Notes: generated by a model not told the origin, from the sequence alone. A DNA stretch of 7,593 nucleotides from an uncultured Synergistales bacterium (GCA_905233515.1 CAJOEQ010000036.1:1-7593), one strand, 5' to 3'. Positions 1 to 6,155 are shown, counted from the stretch's first letter. Made by a program: numbers and translations.

Positions 1-410
1 ATACCGCGGCAAATTGTCATAGTTCCTAAAGTTCCGATAAAAGGAGGGAGCTTAAATTTTCCGACTAATACGCCATTCGATAAGCCTACGATTAAGCATG
101 CAATCAAGTCTATAATAATCGCTAAAATTACATTTATGCCGCTGCAAATTAAAGTCGCTGAAATCATTGCGGACATGCCGAGAACTGAGCCGATTGACAA
201 ATCGATATTTCCAGTTATACAGACAATGCCTTGACCGATACCGACTAATAAATACGGACAAATTGAACGCGATAATGACATTAAATTATTTTGCTTGATA
301 AAATTCGGGTTCATTCCCCAGAATATAAGCATTAAGACGACAACTCCGACAAAGGCTGTAACAACTGAAGCTACACCTGGTTTTGATAGAAAACTGCGCT
401 TTTTTTCCAT
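1..410 (-). CDS. RbsC-type sugar ABC transporter permease, partial (C-terminus off the left edge)
   Basis: This is the inner-membrane channel subunit of a ribose/galactose-class ABC sugar importer. I translated it by hand from the ATG at 408-410; 136 codons are visible and the frame stays open to base 1. A short basic N-terminus (MEKKR) precedes hydrophobic stretches at about residues 13-32, 50-66 and 74-116, which look like the first transmembrane helices. Two stretches are typical of the RbsC/AraH/MglC family: GNIDLSIGSVLG at about 67-78 and LPPFIGTLGTMT at about 121-132. A strong AGGAGGA site lies ten bases before the start. It follows the ATPase gene by 27 nt, so the two are co-transcribed and form one transporter. 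Family members are usually about 310-340 residues, so more than half is missing here. The sugar carried cannot be read from this fragment. Confidence 0.9.
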   Translation of the reverse strand, partial: MEKKRSFLSKPGVASVVTAFVGVVVLMLIFWGMNPNFIKQNNLMSLSRSICPYLLVGIGQGIVCITGNIDLSIGSVLGMSAMISATLICSGINVILAIIIDLIACLIVGLSNGVLVGKFKLPPFIGTLGTMTICRG

Positions 411-420
411 AGTTAATAAT

Positions 421-427
421 TCCTCCT
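421..427 (-). promoter_or_regulatory. Ribosome binding site of the permease gene
   Basis: The minus strand reads AGGAGGA here, ten bases upstream of the ATG at 408-410. It lies in the 27-nt gap after the ATPase stop codon and fixes the permease start. Confidence 0.75.
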
Positions 428-437
428 GATTAAAAAT

Positions 438-1952
438 TTATGCGGCATTGTCGCCAAATCTAGTAGCATATGTCATGATTTCTTCTTCGGTCGTGTGGCG
501 CGGGTCAACTTCTCCTGTGATTTTGCCGTTGCACATTACTATAATATGATCAGCTATTCCCATGACTTCCGGCAATTCTGATGAGACTATAATAACGCCT
601 ACTCCCTGTTTCTTGAGTTCGTTAATAATCTCGTAAATCTCAACTTTTGCGGCTACGTCAATTCCGCGCGTGGGTTCGTCGAAAATTAACACTCTTGACT
701 GACGAGCAAGCCATTTTGCAACGACTACTTTTTGTTGATTACCGCCTGATAAACTGCCTGCTGCGACTTCTGCATCTGCCATCTTGATAGTGAGTGAGCT
801 TTTACCCTTTTCTATCATTTCATTCTCGACTTTCTTGTTAATTTTGCCGGTTGGACTGCCGAGAGTGATAATGTCAAGATTTGGAAGTGCTATATTATCT
901 CTGATAGAAAGTTTTGTGCAAAGTCCTTCTTTTTTCCTGTCTTCAGGAGCTAACACGATACCTTGACGAATTGCCGAGCCGGGACTGTAAATATTTAAAG
1001 GTTTGCCGTCAAGTAAAATTTCGCCGCTCTCTTTAGGATCTGCACCGAAAATAGCGCGCATTGTCTCAGTTCTTCCAGCTCCGACAAGTCCCGAAAAGCC
1101 TAGTACTTCACCCTCGTATAAATCAAAGCTCACATCACGAACTAATTTGCCGGCGTTCAAATGCCTGACTTCTAAAATCTTTTTGCCCTTAGGTACAGAT
1201 TCACGCGGGAATTGATTTTTGACTTCATGACCGACCATGTTAGCAATAATTTGATCCATAGTGAACGAATTAAATTCGCCTTCAGTTATATATTTTCCGT
1301 CGCGCATGATTGTAACGTCGTCGACAATGTGATGTAATTCCTGCAATCTGTGAGAAATATAGACAATCGCCGTGCCCATTGCCTTTAACTCGCGGACGAT
1401 TCTAAACATTTCTGTGATTTCTGCGTTAGAAAGCGAAGAAGAAGGCTCATCCATAACTAAGACTTTTGCATTAATTAACAAGGCTTTTGCGATTTCGACC
1501 ATTTGCTGACGGCCTACTGTCAAATTTCCGACTGATTCGTCAGGGTCTATGTCGTGAATTCCTAATTTTGCAAGCTGTTCAATTGCTTGACGATTCATTG
1601 CCGCATTATCAAGCCTGCCATTTTTCGTAATTTCTCGGCCTAAAAACATATTTGCTGACACGCTCAAATGCTGGCACATGTTTAATTCTTGATGGATTAT
1701 CGCAACTCCTAAGGCTTGAGCCTGTTTAGTGTTCAAATCGCCCTCAATTTTTTGCCCGAAAATCGTAATGTCGCCTGAATCACGCGTATAAACTCCTGAA
1801 AGAATCTTCATGAGAGTTGATTTTCCTGCGCCGTTCTCACCTAACAGAGCCATGACACGACCGGCCTTTAAATGCAAATGAACATCATCAAGAGCCTTAA
1901 CGCCTGGAAATGTTTTAGTGATATGCTCCATTGTTACAACGTAATCACTCAA
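438..1952 (-). CDS. RbsA/MglA-type sugar ABC transporter ATP-binding protein (two ATPase domains)
   Basis: This cytoplasmic ATPase of 504 residues powers import of a monosaccharide through the RbsC-like permease encoded just downstream. The N-terminal domain has a full Walker A (GENGAGKST, 38-46), a Q-loop glutamine at 88, a signature LTVGRQQ (144-150), a Walker B VLVMDEP (164-170) and an H-loop histidine at 201. The C-terminal domain has a degenerate Walker A (GLVGAGRTE, 288-296, no lysine), APEDR (335-339), signature LSGGNQQ (401-407), Walker B VLIFDEP (421-427) and serine instead of the H-loop histidine. One intact and one degenerate site are normal for RbsA, MglA and XylG. The first codon is TTG (1950-1952). 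I keep it because AAGGAG lies nine bases upstream, while the next in-frame ATG (codon 8, 1929-1931) has no such site. Length matches the family. The substrate is undetermined; the operon suggests a free aldose. Confidence 0.96.
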   Translation of the reverse strand: MSDYVVTMEHITKTFPGVKALDDVHLHLKAGRVMALLGENGAGKSTLMKILSGVYTRDSGDITIFGQKIEGDLNTKQAQALGVAIIHQELNMCQHLSVSANMFLGREITKNGRLDNAAMNRQAIEQLAKLGIHDIDPDESVGNLTVGRQQMVEIAKALLINAKVLVMDEPSSSLSNAEITEMFRIVRELKAMGTAIVYISHRLQELHHIVDDVTIMRDGKYITEGEFNSFTMDQIIANMVGHEVKNQFPRESVPKGKKILEVRHLNAGKLVRDVSFDLYEGEVLGFSGLVGAGRTETMRAIFGADPKESGEILLDGKPLNIYSPGSAIRQGIVLAPEDRKKEGLCTKLSIRDNIALPNLDIITLGSPTGKINKKVENEMIEKGKSSLTIKMADAEVAAGSLSGGNQQKVVVAKWLARQSRVLIFDEPTRGIDVAAKVEIYEIINELKKQGVGVIIVSSELPEVMGIADHIIVMCNGKITGEVDPRHTTEEEIMTYATRFGDNAA

Positions 1953-1961
1953 ATTAAATTA

Positions 1962-1967
1962 CTCCTT
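1962..1967 (-). promoter_or_regulatory. Ribosome binding site that supports the TTG start of the ATPase gene
   Basis: The minus strand reads AAGGAG nine bases before the TTG at 1950-1952. No comparable site precedes the internal ATG at codon 8, so this motif decides the start. Confidence 0.7.
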
Positions 1968-1992
1968 TCACGTCTAAAATTTTTATATTTTG

Positions 1993-2022
1993 CGGGAATA
2001 AATAAATTTTTACTTATCCCCG
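1993..2022 (-). other. Intra-operon RNA hairpin between enzyme and transporter genes
   Basis: On the minus-strand transcript the first 14 bases (starting CGGGGAUAAG) can pair with the last 14 (ending UUAUUCCCG) of this 30-nt segment. Two of the pairs are G-U, and opening the innermost pair leaves a four-base loop. On the plus strand the two G-U positions would be A-C mismatches, so the fold favours RNA read in the operon direction. No clean run of U follows; the next bases are CAAAAUAUAAAAAUUUU. It therefore looks more like a processing, stability or weak attenuation element than a full terminator. It ends about 25 nt before the ATPase Shine-Dalgarno site. Confidence 0.5.
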
Positions 2023-2040
2023 TTTGAAACCGTTTTTAAC

Positions 2041-2067
2041 AGGTACCTCTAAGCCCGCCGGGTGGTA
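2041..2067. other. GC-rich patch with short inverted repeats in the intergenic gap
   Basis: The 165-nt gap between the isomerase and ATPase genes is AT-rich apart from this patch. It begins with the perfect palindrome AGGTACCT (2041-2048). It also has nested short repeats: TACC (2044-2047) with GGTA (2064-2067), and CCC (2054-2056) with GGG (2060-2062). It could form a small structured RNA or be part of a protein site. I do not recognise it as a known riboswitch or repeat family. Confidence 0.25.
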
Positions 2068-2117
2068 TTTTCAGGAGTAAAGAATTATTTGCGGACTTTA
2101 CTAGAGATAAAAATTTT

Positions 2118-2804
2118 TTAGTCCTTAGCCGCCGGATATTCAGTACAAAGCAGCCTATAAGGTTTCTCGTCTTCTTCAATAGTCGGAAATCTCCCTAAAG
2201 GCTCATAAAATCTATTATCAGTGTTATCATCGTTGCACATTGAGACTTCACCGATAATAGCGTACTCCGTGCCGGGCTGGATAATGAATTCATGATAATA
2301 ATACGGATAAAGTGAGAGAGACTCGCCGGGCTTGAGAATTACATCACTGCCAGCAGGGACAAAATACTCGCGGCCATCTCTGAAAATTTTCACGTCCGTA
2401 TTTAAAGGCTGTTCGGTCGTCCTGTCAGCGTTCCAAAGTCTAAATAAAACATTTCCGCCGCCACGGTTTATAATATCTTCCATTTTGTGCCAGTGAAAAT
2501 GATTAGGCGATACTTGGCCTTCTTTGAGCATCATAATTTTTTCGGCATAAGTTTTCGTGTATTTCTTATTGTGAACATTGCCATTTCTGAGCGTGATTAA
2601 ATAAAGCCCTTTTTTCGCAAAATTCCCCTCGCCGTAGTCCGTTATGTCCCAGCCGAGCGCGTTATCTCGTATTTCGTCGTATTCGTGGCCTTTCTCTGCC
2701 CACTCTTCAGGGGTAAAGCTCAAAAAAGGAGGTAACGCAAAACAATGTTTCTTTAATAGTGCCTCGAACTCCTTAATATGCGCGTTGATTTCGGATCTCT
2801 TCAT
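2118..2804 (-). CDS. D-lyxose isomerase family sugar isomerase (cupin fold)
   Basis: This 228-residue protein resembles the D-lyxose ketol-isomerase family (Pfam Lyx_isomer; E. coli O157 Z5688 type). These metal-dependent cupins interconvert D-lyxose with D-xylulose and, in characterised members, D-mannose with D-fructose. The probable Mn-binding set is visible: H102 and H104 in PNHFHWHKMED, E109, and H171 in YPYYYHEF. K107 sits between them where the family has its catalytic lysine. The cupin barrel is marked by VPAGSDVILKPGESLSL at about 149-165. Length is close to the 227-residue family norm. The ATG lies 18 nt after the upstream stop, with AGAGGTG at about 2815-2821 as ribosome binding site. 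In this operon it would convert an imported aldose into the ketose used by the kinase. The family call is firm; the true sugar could be lyxose, mannose or another aldose. Confidence 0.9.
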   Translation of the reverse strand: MKRSEINAHIKEFEALLKKHCFALPPFLSFTPEEWAEKGHEYDEIRDNALGWDITDYGEGNFAKKGLYLITLRNGNVHNKKYTKTYAEKIMMLKEGQVSPNHFHWHKMEDIINRGGGNVLFRLWNADRTTEQPLNTDVKIFRDGREYFVPAGSDVILKPGESLSLYPYYYHEFIIQPGTEYAIIGEVSMCNDDNTDNRFYEPLGRFPTIEEDEKPYRLLCTEYPAAKD

Positions 2805-2822
2805 ATTATAAATAACACCTCT

Positions 2823-3866
2823 TTAAAATTTTGCTTTAAAAGCTGAAATATTTTCGTTGATTTCAGAGTCGCCCTCTAAAATTGTAAAAGTTAAAATATT
2901 TTTCTCCCGCTTAAACGGTGCGAGAGTGTGAATATTTCCTTTTTCGTGATACCATTTCCGCCCGTGAACTAGTGAATTTGCAGGCTCAAGTCCGACTACA
3001 TAATCACCGCTCGCTATGCTCTTCCACTGCATAAAATGAGGTAAATATTTCATATTCCATGAAATTTTTAGGCCAAGTTTTAAATTTGGATTTACCGCGA
3101 TGACTTCTGTATTTTCCTGCGGGTCTGATTTTAATTCATGCATAAAAACGTATTCAGGCTCGTTATCTTTCGGAGCTTCCATTACGTTATATCTATCTTC
3201 GTGGCCTTCAGCGTCGGAATTTCGAGGAGTGATTTTCTTAGTGGGAATATAAAATTGTGTCGTCTCGTCTAAAAACGGCCATCCTAAATTAGCATGATAA
3301 AGCAGCATTAACGGCTCTTCTCTAAAAGCCTCGTTTTCGAATTCGTCAATCAGTGTAAATGATTTTGTGCCGCAAACTGTCTCAATACTACGACGCAATA
3401 CAAGATTTTCACCGAATAATTCAGACTCGCGCATTTCACCGGAAATTTTGATTTTATACTCGTCATTCTCCCAGTATGCATTACTTGAAAGATGTTCCGC
3501 CGGAGTTGTACGAATTCGCCCGTGCATTGGATAATTTTTGCCGTCAATCTCACAGGGTGCGCCTATTGTCTCAAGTCCAGCGGTAAAAAATAAACCGCCC
3601 ATTATACTTCTTTGAGCCTCTGCACCGTTAGTGTCATAATGTCCCAGACCTTGCAAGCCCGGTTTTGACAGGAAATTTATATTTATTCCCGAATAAGTGA
3701 ACTCGCTGACATCTAAGCACTTATCAGCTAACACTCTAAATGACATTTTGCCATTTTTCACGTCAAATGCTTTCAGGCCTGAGCTGCGACCTTCTGTGTA
3801 AGTTATAGGTCTAACATATGCTAATTGCTGAATGCTGCCGACGTATTTCATTAATTCAGATTTCAT
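2823..3866 (-). CDS. DUF4432 family aldose 1-epimerase-like protein
   Basis: This 347-residue soluble protein resembles DUF4432, a family with the galactose-mutarotase beta-sandwich fold often found in sugar operons. Features seen are RVLADKCLDV (44-53), matching the family's R-x-L-x-D-R-x-L-D pattern, then HGRIR (115-119), LLYHANLGWPFL (188-199) and VGLEPANSLVHGR (291-303). H115, H191, E294 and H301 are candidate active-site residues. No signal peptide is seen, so it is probably cytoplasmic. The ATG is 9 nt after the preceding stop, and its GAGG Shine-Dalgarno site overlaps the end of the upstream gene. A likely role is interconversion of the anomers of the imported sugar or a keto derivative, which would feed the isomerase encoded next. 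That role is inferred from fold and context; biochemical data on this family are sparse. Confidence 0.85.
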   Translation of the reverse strand: MKSELMKYVGSIQQLAYVRPITYTEGRSSGLKAFDVKNGKMSFRVLADKCLDVSEFTYSGININFLSKPGLQGLGHYDTNGAEAQRSIMGGLFFTAGLETIGAPCEIDGKNYPMHGRIRTTPAEHLSSNAYWENDEYKIKISGEMRESELFGENLVLRRSIETVCGTKSFTLIDEFENEAFREEPLMLLYHANLGWPFLDETTQFYIPTKKITPRNSDAEGHEDRYNVMEAPKDNEPEYVFMHELKSDPQENTEVIAVNPNLKLGLKISWNMKYLPHFMQWKSIASGDYVVGLEPANSLVHGRKWYHEKGNIHTLAPFKREKNILTFTILEGDSEINENISAFKAKF

Positions 3867-3875
3867 AATAAAACC

Positions 3876-4448
3876 TCACTCTAAATTAGCGTGATACTGC
3901 CATAAATCTTTCATGTTAATATTGCGCTCATCGACTATCATTTTTGCTATAATGTCGCCGAGTAATAATAAACTCTGATCAAAAATTGTCGTCATGGGCT
4001 GACATGAATCAATCTCGTCTTCAAGATAAAATTTTGTCCTGACTGGAATTCTTACCATGAAATCGGCTATATCTTTCATTTCGCTGTTAGGATTTGAGCC
4101 GATATGTACGATTTTGCAGTCTGCTACTTGACGGGCTTTTTTTGCAATACCTAAGGGGAATAACGAGCCGCCCGATCCTGAGCCTACAATTAATAAATCA
4201 TTCTTAGTAATAGCCGGTTCTGTAATATCTCCTACACAATGAGCCTTTATCCCTAAATGAGCTAATCTCTTGCAAATACACTCAAGAGCCATCATTACGC
4301 GGCCTACTCCTACAAAAAATACTTGATCAGCTTTCAAAATCTCATCGTGCAATTTCTCAACCTGTTCGGGCTTGATATTATTAAAAACTTTCTCAAGCTC
4401 GGCAAATACTTCTGATTTTGTCTTAATAAAATTTTCGCTGAATGTCAT
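3876..4448 (-). CDS. SIS-domain sugar-phosphate isomerase, 6-phospho-3-hexuloisomerase (HxlB)-like
   Basis: This 190-residue, single-SIS-domain protein has the length and layout of 6-phospho-3-hexuloisomerases, which convert D-arabino-hex-3-ulose 6-phosphate to fructose 6-phosphate. Visible landmarks are FFVGVGRVMMALECICKRL (44-62), the phosphate loop VGSGSGGSL (88-96), QPMTTIFDQSLLLLGD (150-165) and the C-terminal HANLE (186-190), which is a hallmark of the family. Where HxlB proteins I recall have a glutamate in F-E-Q/E, thought to be catalytic, this one has D157. Its ATG overlaps the stop of the epimerase gene (ATGA, 4445-4448), and GGAGGC at 4459-4464 serves as Shine-Dalgarno. No hexulose-phosphate synthase is present, so the classical ribulose monophosphate pathway is not supported here. 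A related SIS activity, such as arabinose-5-phosphate isomerase, is less likely because CBS domains are absent and the C-terminus is HxlB-like. Confidence 0.83.
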   Translation of the reverse strand: MTFSENFIKTKSEVFAELEKVFNNIKPEQVEKLHDEILKADQVFFVGVGRVMMALECICKRLAHLGIKAHCVGDITEPAITKNDLLIVGSGSGGSLFPLGIAKKARQVADCKIVHIGSNPNSEMKDIADFMVRIPVRTKFYLEDEIDSCQPMTTIFDQSLLLLGDIIAKMIVDERNINMKDLWQYHANLE

Positions 4449-5104
4449 AAATTTTCTAGCCTCCGAAGTGAATTTAATAAATCATCACGTTTTAAGCACG
4501 TACTACCAGTTACAAAAATATCGGCCAAGCCCGTTTTGCCCCAGTCAATTATATTTTTTTCGCTTATTCTGCCGTCAAGTTCTATTTTTGTGTCAAGATT
4601 GCGAGATTTTATCATGTCGCGTAATTCTTTAATTTTGCGTTCGGCATATGGGACTTGCTGCTCACCTTTAACAAATGCGTAACCGGGGTTAATCAGCATT
4701 AATAACACTACTTCGCATTTTTCGAGAACATAATCTAACACATTCAAAGGCGTTGAAGGTTTGAGAGCGACACCGGCTTTTACTCCTTTTGAGTGAATGC
4801 GATTAATCATGCCGTCTATATGCGGTTGAGTTTCTGCGTGAAAAATAAGCTGCTCGACACCTATATCAAGCAGCTCATCAACAAAATAATCTTGTTCAGT
4901 TGTCATAACGTGGCAATCAAATTTTAAACTTGTCTTTGCGCGTAATTGCCTCACTGTATCAAGTCCCAGCGGCATACTCGGCGAAAAATGACCGTCAAGA
5001 ATATCAACGTGCAAATAATTTATACCGGCCTGCTCTAAAATTCTTACTTGGCTCTCAAGATTGCACATGTCTAGACAAATTAAAGAAGGTGAAATTATGC
5101 TCAT
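4445..5104 (-). CDS. Ribulose-phosphate 3-epimerase family protein, D-allulose-6-phosphate 3-epimerase (AlsE)-like
   Basis: This 219-residue TIM-barrel protein belongs to the ribulose-phosphate 3-epimerase family. The N-terminal ISPSL (4-8), HVDILDGHFSPSMPLG (32-47) and DCHVM (63-67) supply the usual metal and acid/base residues H32, D34 and H65. D177 in LDGR supplies the second catalytic aspartate. FHAE (88-91) is also typical. It departs from the norm in two loops: INPGYAFVKGEQQ (138-150) replaces the usual PGFGGQ-type sequence, and LDGRIS replaces VDGG. The ATG overlaps the kinase stop codon (ATGA, 5101-5104) and no Shine-Dalgarno site precedes it, so translation probably depends on ribosomes finishing the kinase. 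It could epimerise a ketohexose 6-phosphate such as allulose 6-phosphate, or a pentulose 5-phosphate. A hexose-6-phosphate role fits the HxlB-like neighbour better, but this is inference. Confidence 0.87.
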   Translation of the reverse strand: MSIISPSLICLDMCNLESQVRILEQAGINYLHVDILDGHFSPSMPLGLDTVRQLRAKTSLKFDCHVMTTEQDYFVDELLDIGVEQLIFHAETQPHIDGMINRIHSKGVKAGVALKPSTPLNVLDYVLEKCEVVLLMLINPGYAFVKGEQQVPYAERKIKELRDMIKSRNLDTKIELDGRISEKNIIDWGKTGLADIFVTGSTCLKRDDLLNSLRRLENL

Positions 5105-6060
5105 TTTGTAAAGTCTATATTATTTTTTCGTATAAATTCCTCGATTTGCTTACGAGTGGGAATTGATTCAATAGCTCCCTTGCTCTGAACGCAAATACAG
5201 CCGGAAATATTGCCGTAATTCATTGCTGATTTAATTTTTTCGCCGGTCAAATCTGATAAATTACTAACTCCATCAAGACGCAATTTTGACAAGAAAGCCC
5301 CCCAGAATGCATCTCCGCAGCCTGTTGCGTCAACTGCTGGAACTCTGAAGCCCGGGACTTTCAAGACTTCACTATTGAAATATGCTTTTGCGCCGTCTTT
5401 GCCTAGGGTCTCAACTATCACAGCAATGTTATAATCTCGCATTAAAACCGGTAAATTTTCTTCGCCGCCCATCATGTCAATCTCTTCACCTGACAATTTA
5501 AGCAAATCTACATATTGCAAGACGCTTTTTATGGCATCAACACACGCTTTTATATCGTCTTTCCACATTATATTGCGATAATTTATGTCAAAACTTACGA
5601 GTTTATTATTTTCGTGTGCCAACTTCATTGCTTTAATTGTAGCGTCTTTCTCAGGCTGTGCAGATAATGAACATGAACCGGCGTGAACTATTACAGAATT
5701 ATTTATGTCGGTTTCTTTTACGTCATTCTCTGATAACATCATATCAGCCCCGGGCTTGCGTGCAAAAGTAAAAACCCGCTCACCGTTCGCTAAAAGTGTA
5801 ACAAATGCCATAGTCGTAACTGCTTCTTCGCACAAATCTTTACAAATGGCTTCAACATTATATTTTGCTAGAGTATCCATCAAGAAATGACCGAAATTAT
5901 CTGCTCCGACTTTACAGCACATTGCAGATTTCAGCCCGTTTTTTGCAGCTGCTATAGCTACATTTGCGGGAGCTCCTCCGGCTTTACGTATATAACTGGC
6001 TTCTTCACTTCCCGGTATGAAGTCTATTACCATTTCACCGACAGCGTATAAATCAATCAT
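5101..6060 (-). CDS. PfkB-family carbohydrate kinase (fructokinase-like)
   Basis: This 319-residue ATP-dependent sugar kinase has both PfkB signatures: GGAPANVAIAAAKNG (28-42) and VDATGCGDAFWGAF (243-256), with D250 as catalytic base. Other fructokinase-like stretches are VGEMVIDFIPG (7-17), VGADNFGHFL (51-60), RKPGADMML (101-109), FDINYR (157-162) and LLKLSGEE (186-193). The second signature has cysteine (C248) where most members have alanine (GAGD), a mild change that should still allow the anion hole. The ATG at 6058-6060 has GGAGG seven bases upstream. It is the first gene of the operon and overlaps the epimerase by four bases. It probably phosphorylates a ketohexose or ketopentose such as fructose, allulose or xylulose made by the lyxose-isomerase-like enzyme. 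PfkB substrates cannot be told reliably from sequence, so the substrate is left open. Confidence 0.93.
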   Translation of the reverse strand: MIDLYAVGEMVIDFIPGSEEASYIRKAGGAPANVAIAAAKNGLKSAMCCKVGADNFGHFLMDTLAKYNVEAICKDLCEEAVTTMAFVTLLANGERVFTFARKPGADMMLSENDVKETDINNSVIVHAGSCSLSAQPEKDATIKAMKLAHENNKLVSFDINYRNIMWKDDIKACVDAIKSVLQYVDLLKLSGEEIDMMGGEENLPVLMRDYNIAVIVETLGKDGAKAYFNSEVLKVPGFRVPAVDATGCGDAFWGAFLSKLRLDGVSNLSDLTGEKIKSAMNYGNISGCICVQSKGAIESIPTRKQIEEFIRKNNIDFTK

Positions 6061-6142
6061 GCGCTTGCCTCCAAAATTATTTTATAGTGTAATAAAGATT
6101 AATTAATTTTATAACAACGCTGAATAGTGCGCAAATTTTTTT

Positions 6143-6155
6143 TTGAGTAACTCAA
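6143..6155. promoter_or_regulatory. Candidate operator: perfect 6-bp inverted repeat around one base
   Basis: TTGAGTAACTCAA is a 6+1+6 inverted repeat. On the operon side it adjoins a run of nine A (minus strand) and lies just upstream of the weak -35 candidate at 6129-6134. Dimeric sugar regulators bind sites of this size and symmetry, and the GT-A-AC core loosely fits GntR-type sites. The regulator is unknown. Confidence 0.35.

Noticed and set aside
52..261. 69-codon open frame inside the permease region
   Set aside because: It overlaps the permease gene, whose frame translates to clear RbsC-family motifs. The alternative product is basic, low in hydrophobic content and resembles nothing.
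2072..2120. AGGAGTAAAG followed by a short TTG frame on the plus strand
   Set aside because: The frame closes after about ten codons and has no other support.
2093..2124. GGACT/AGTCC inverted repeat around the isomerase stop codon, considered as a terminator
   Set aside because: The stem is only five pairs with a 22-base loop and no downstream T-run, and the operon evidently continues into the transporter genes.
3876..4448. Arabinose-5-phosphate isomerase (KdsD) as identity of the SIS protein
   Set aside because: KdsD proteins carry C-terminal CBS domains and are much longer. The HANLE ending and PM-x-T-x-F-[ED]-Q motif point to the HxlB group instead.
4372..5166. Plus-strand open frames opposite the hexuloisomerase, epimerase and kinase genes (4372-4632 and 4930-5166)
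   Set aside because: They lie opposite well-supported genes, have no ribosome binding context and encode no recognisable motif.
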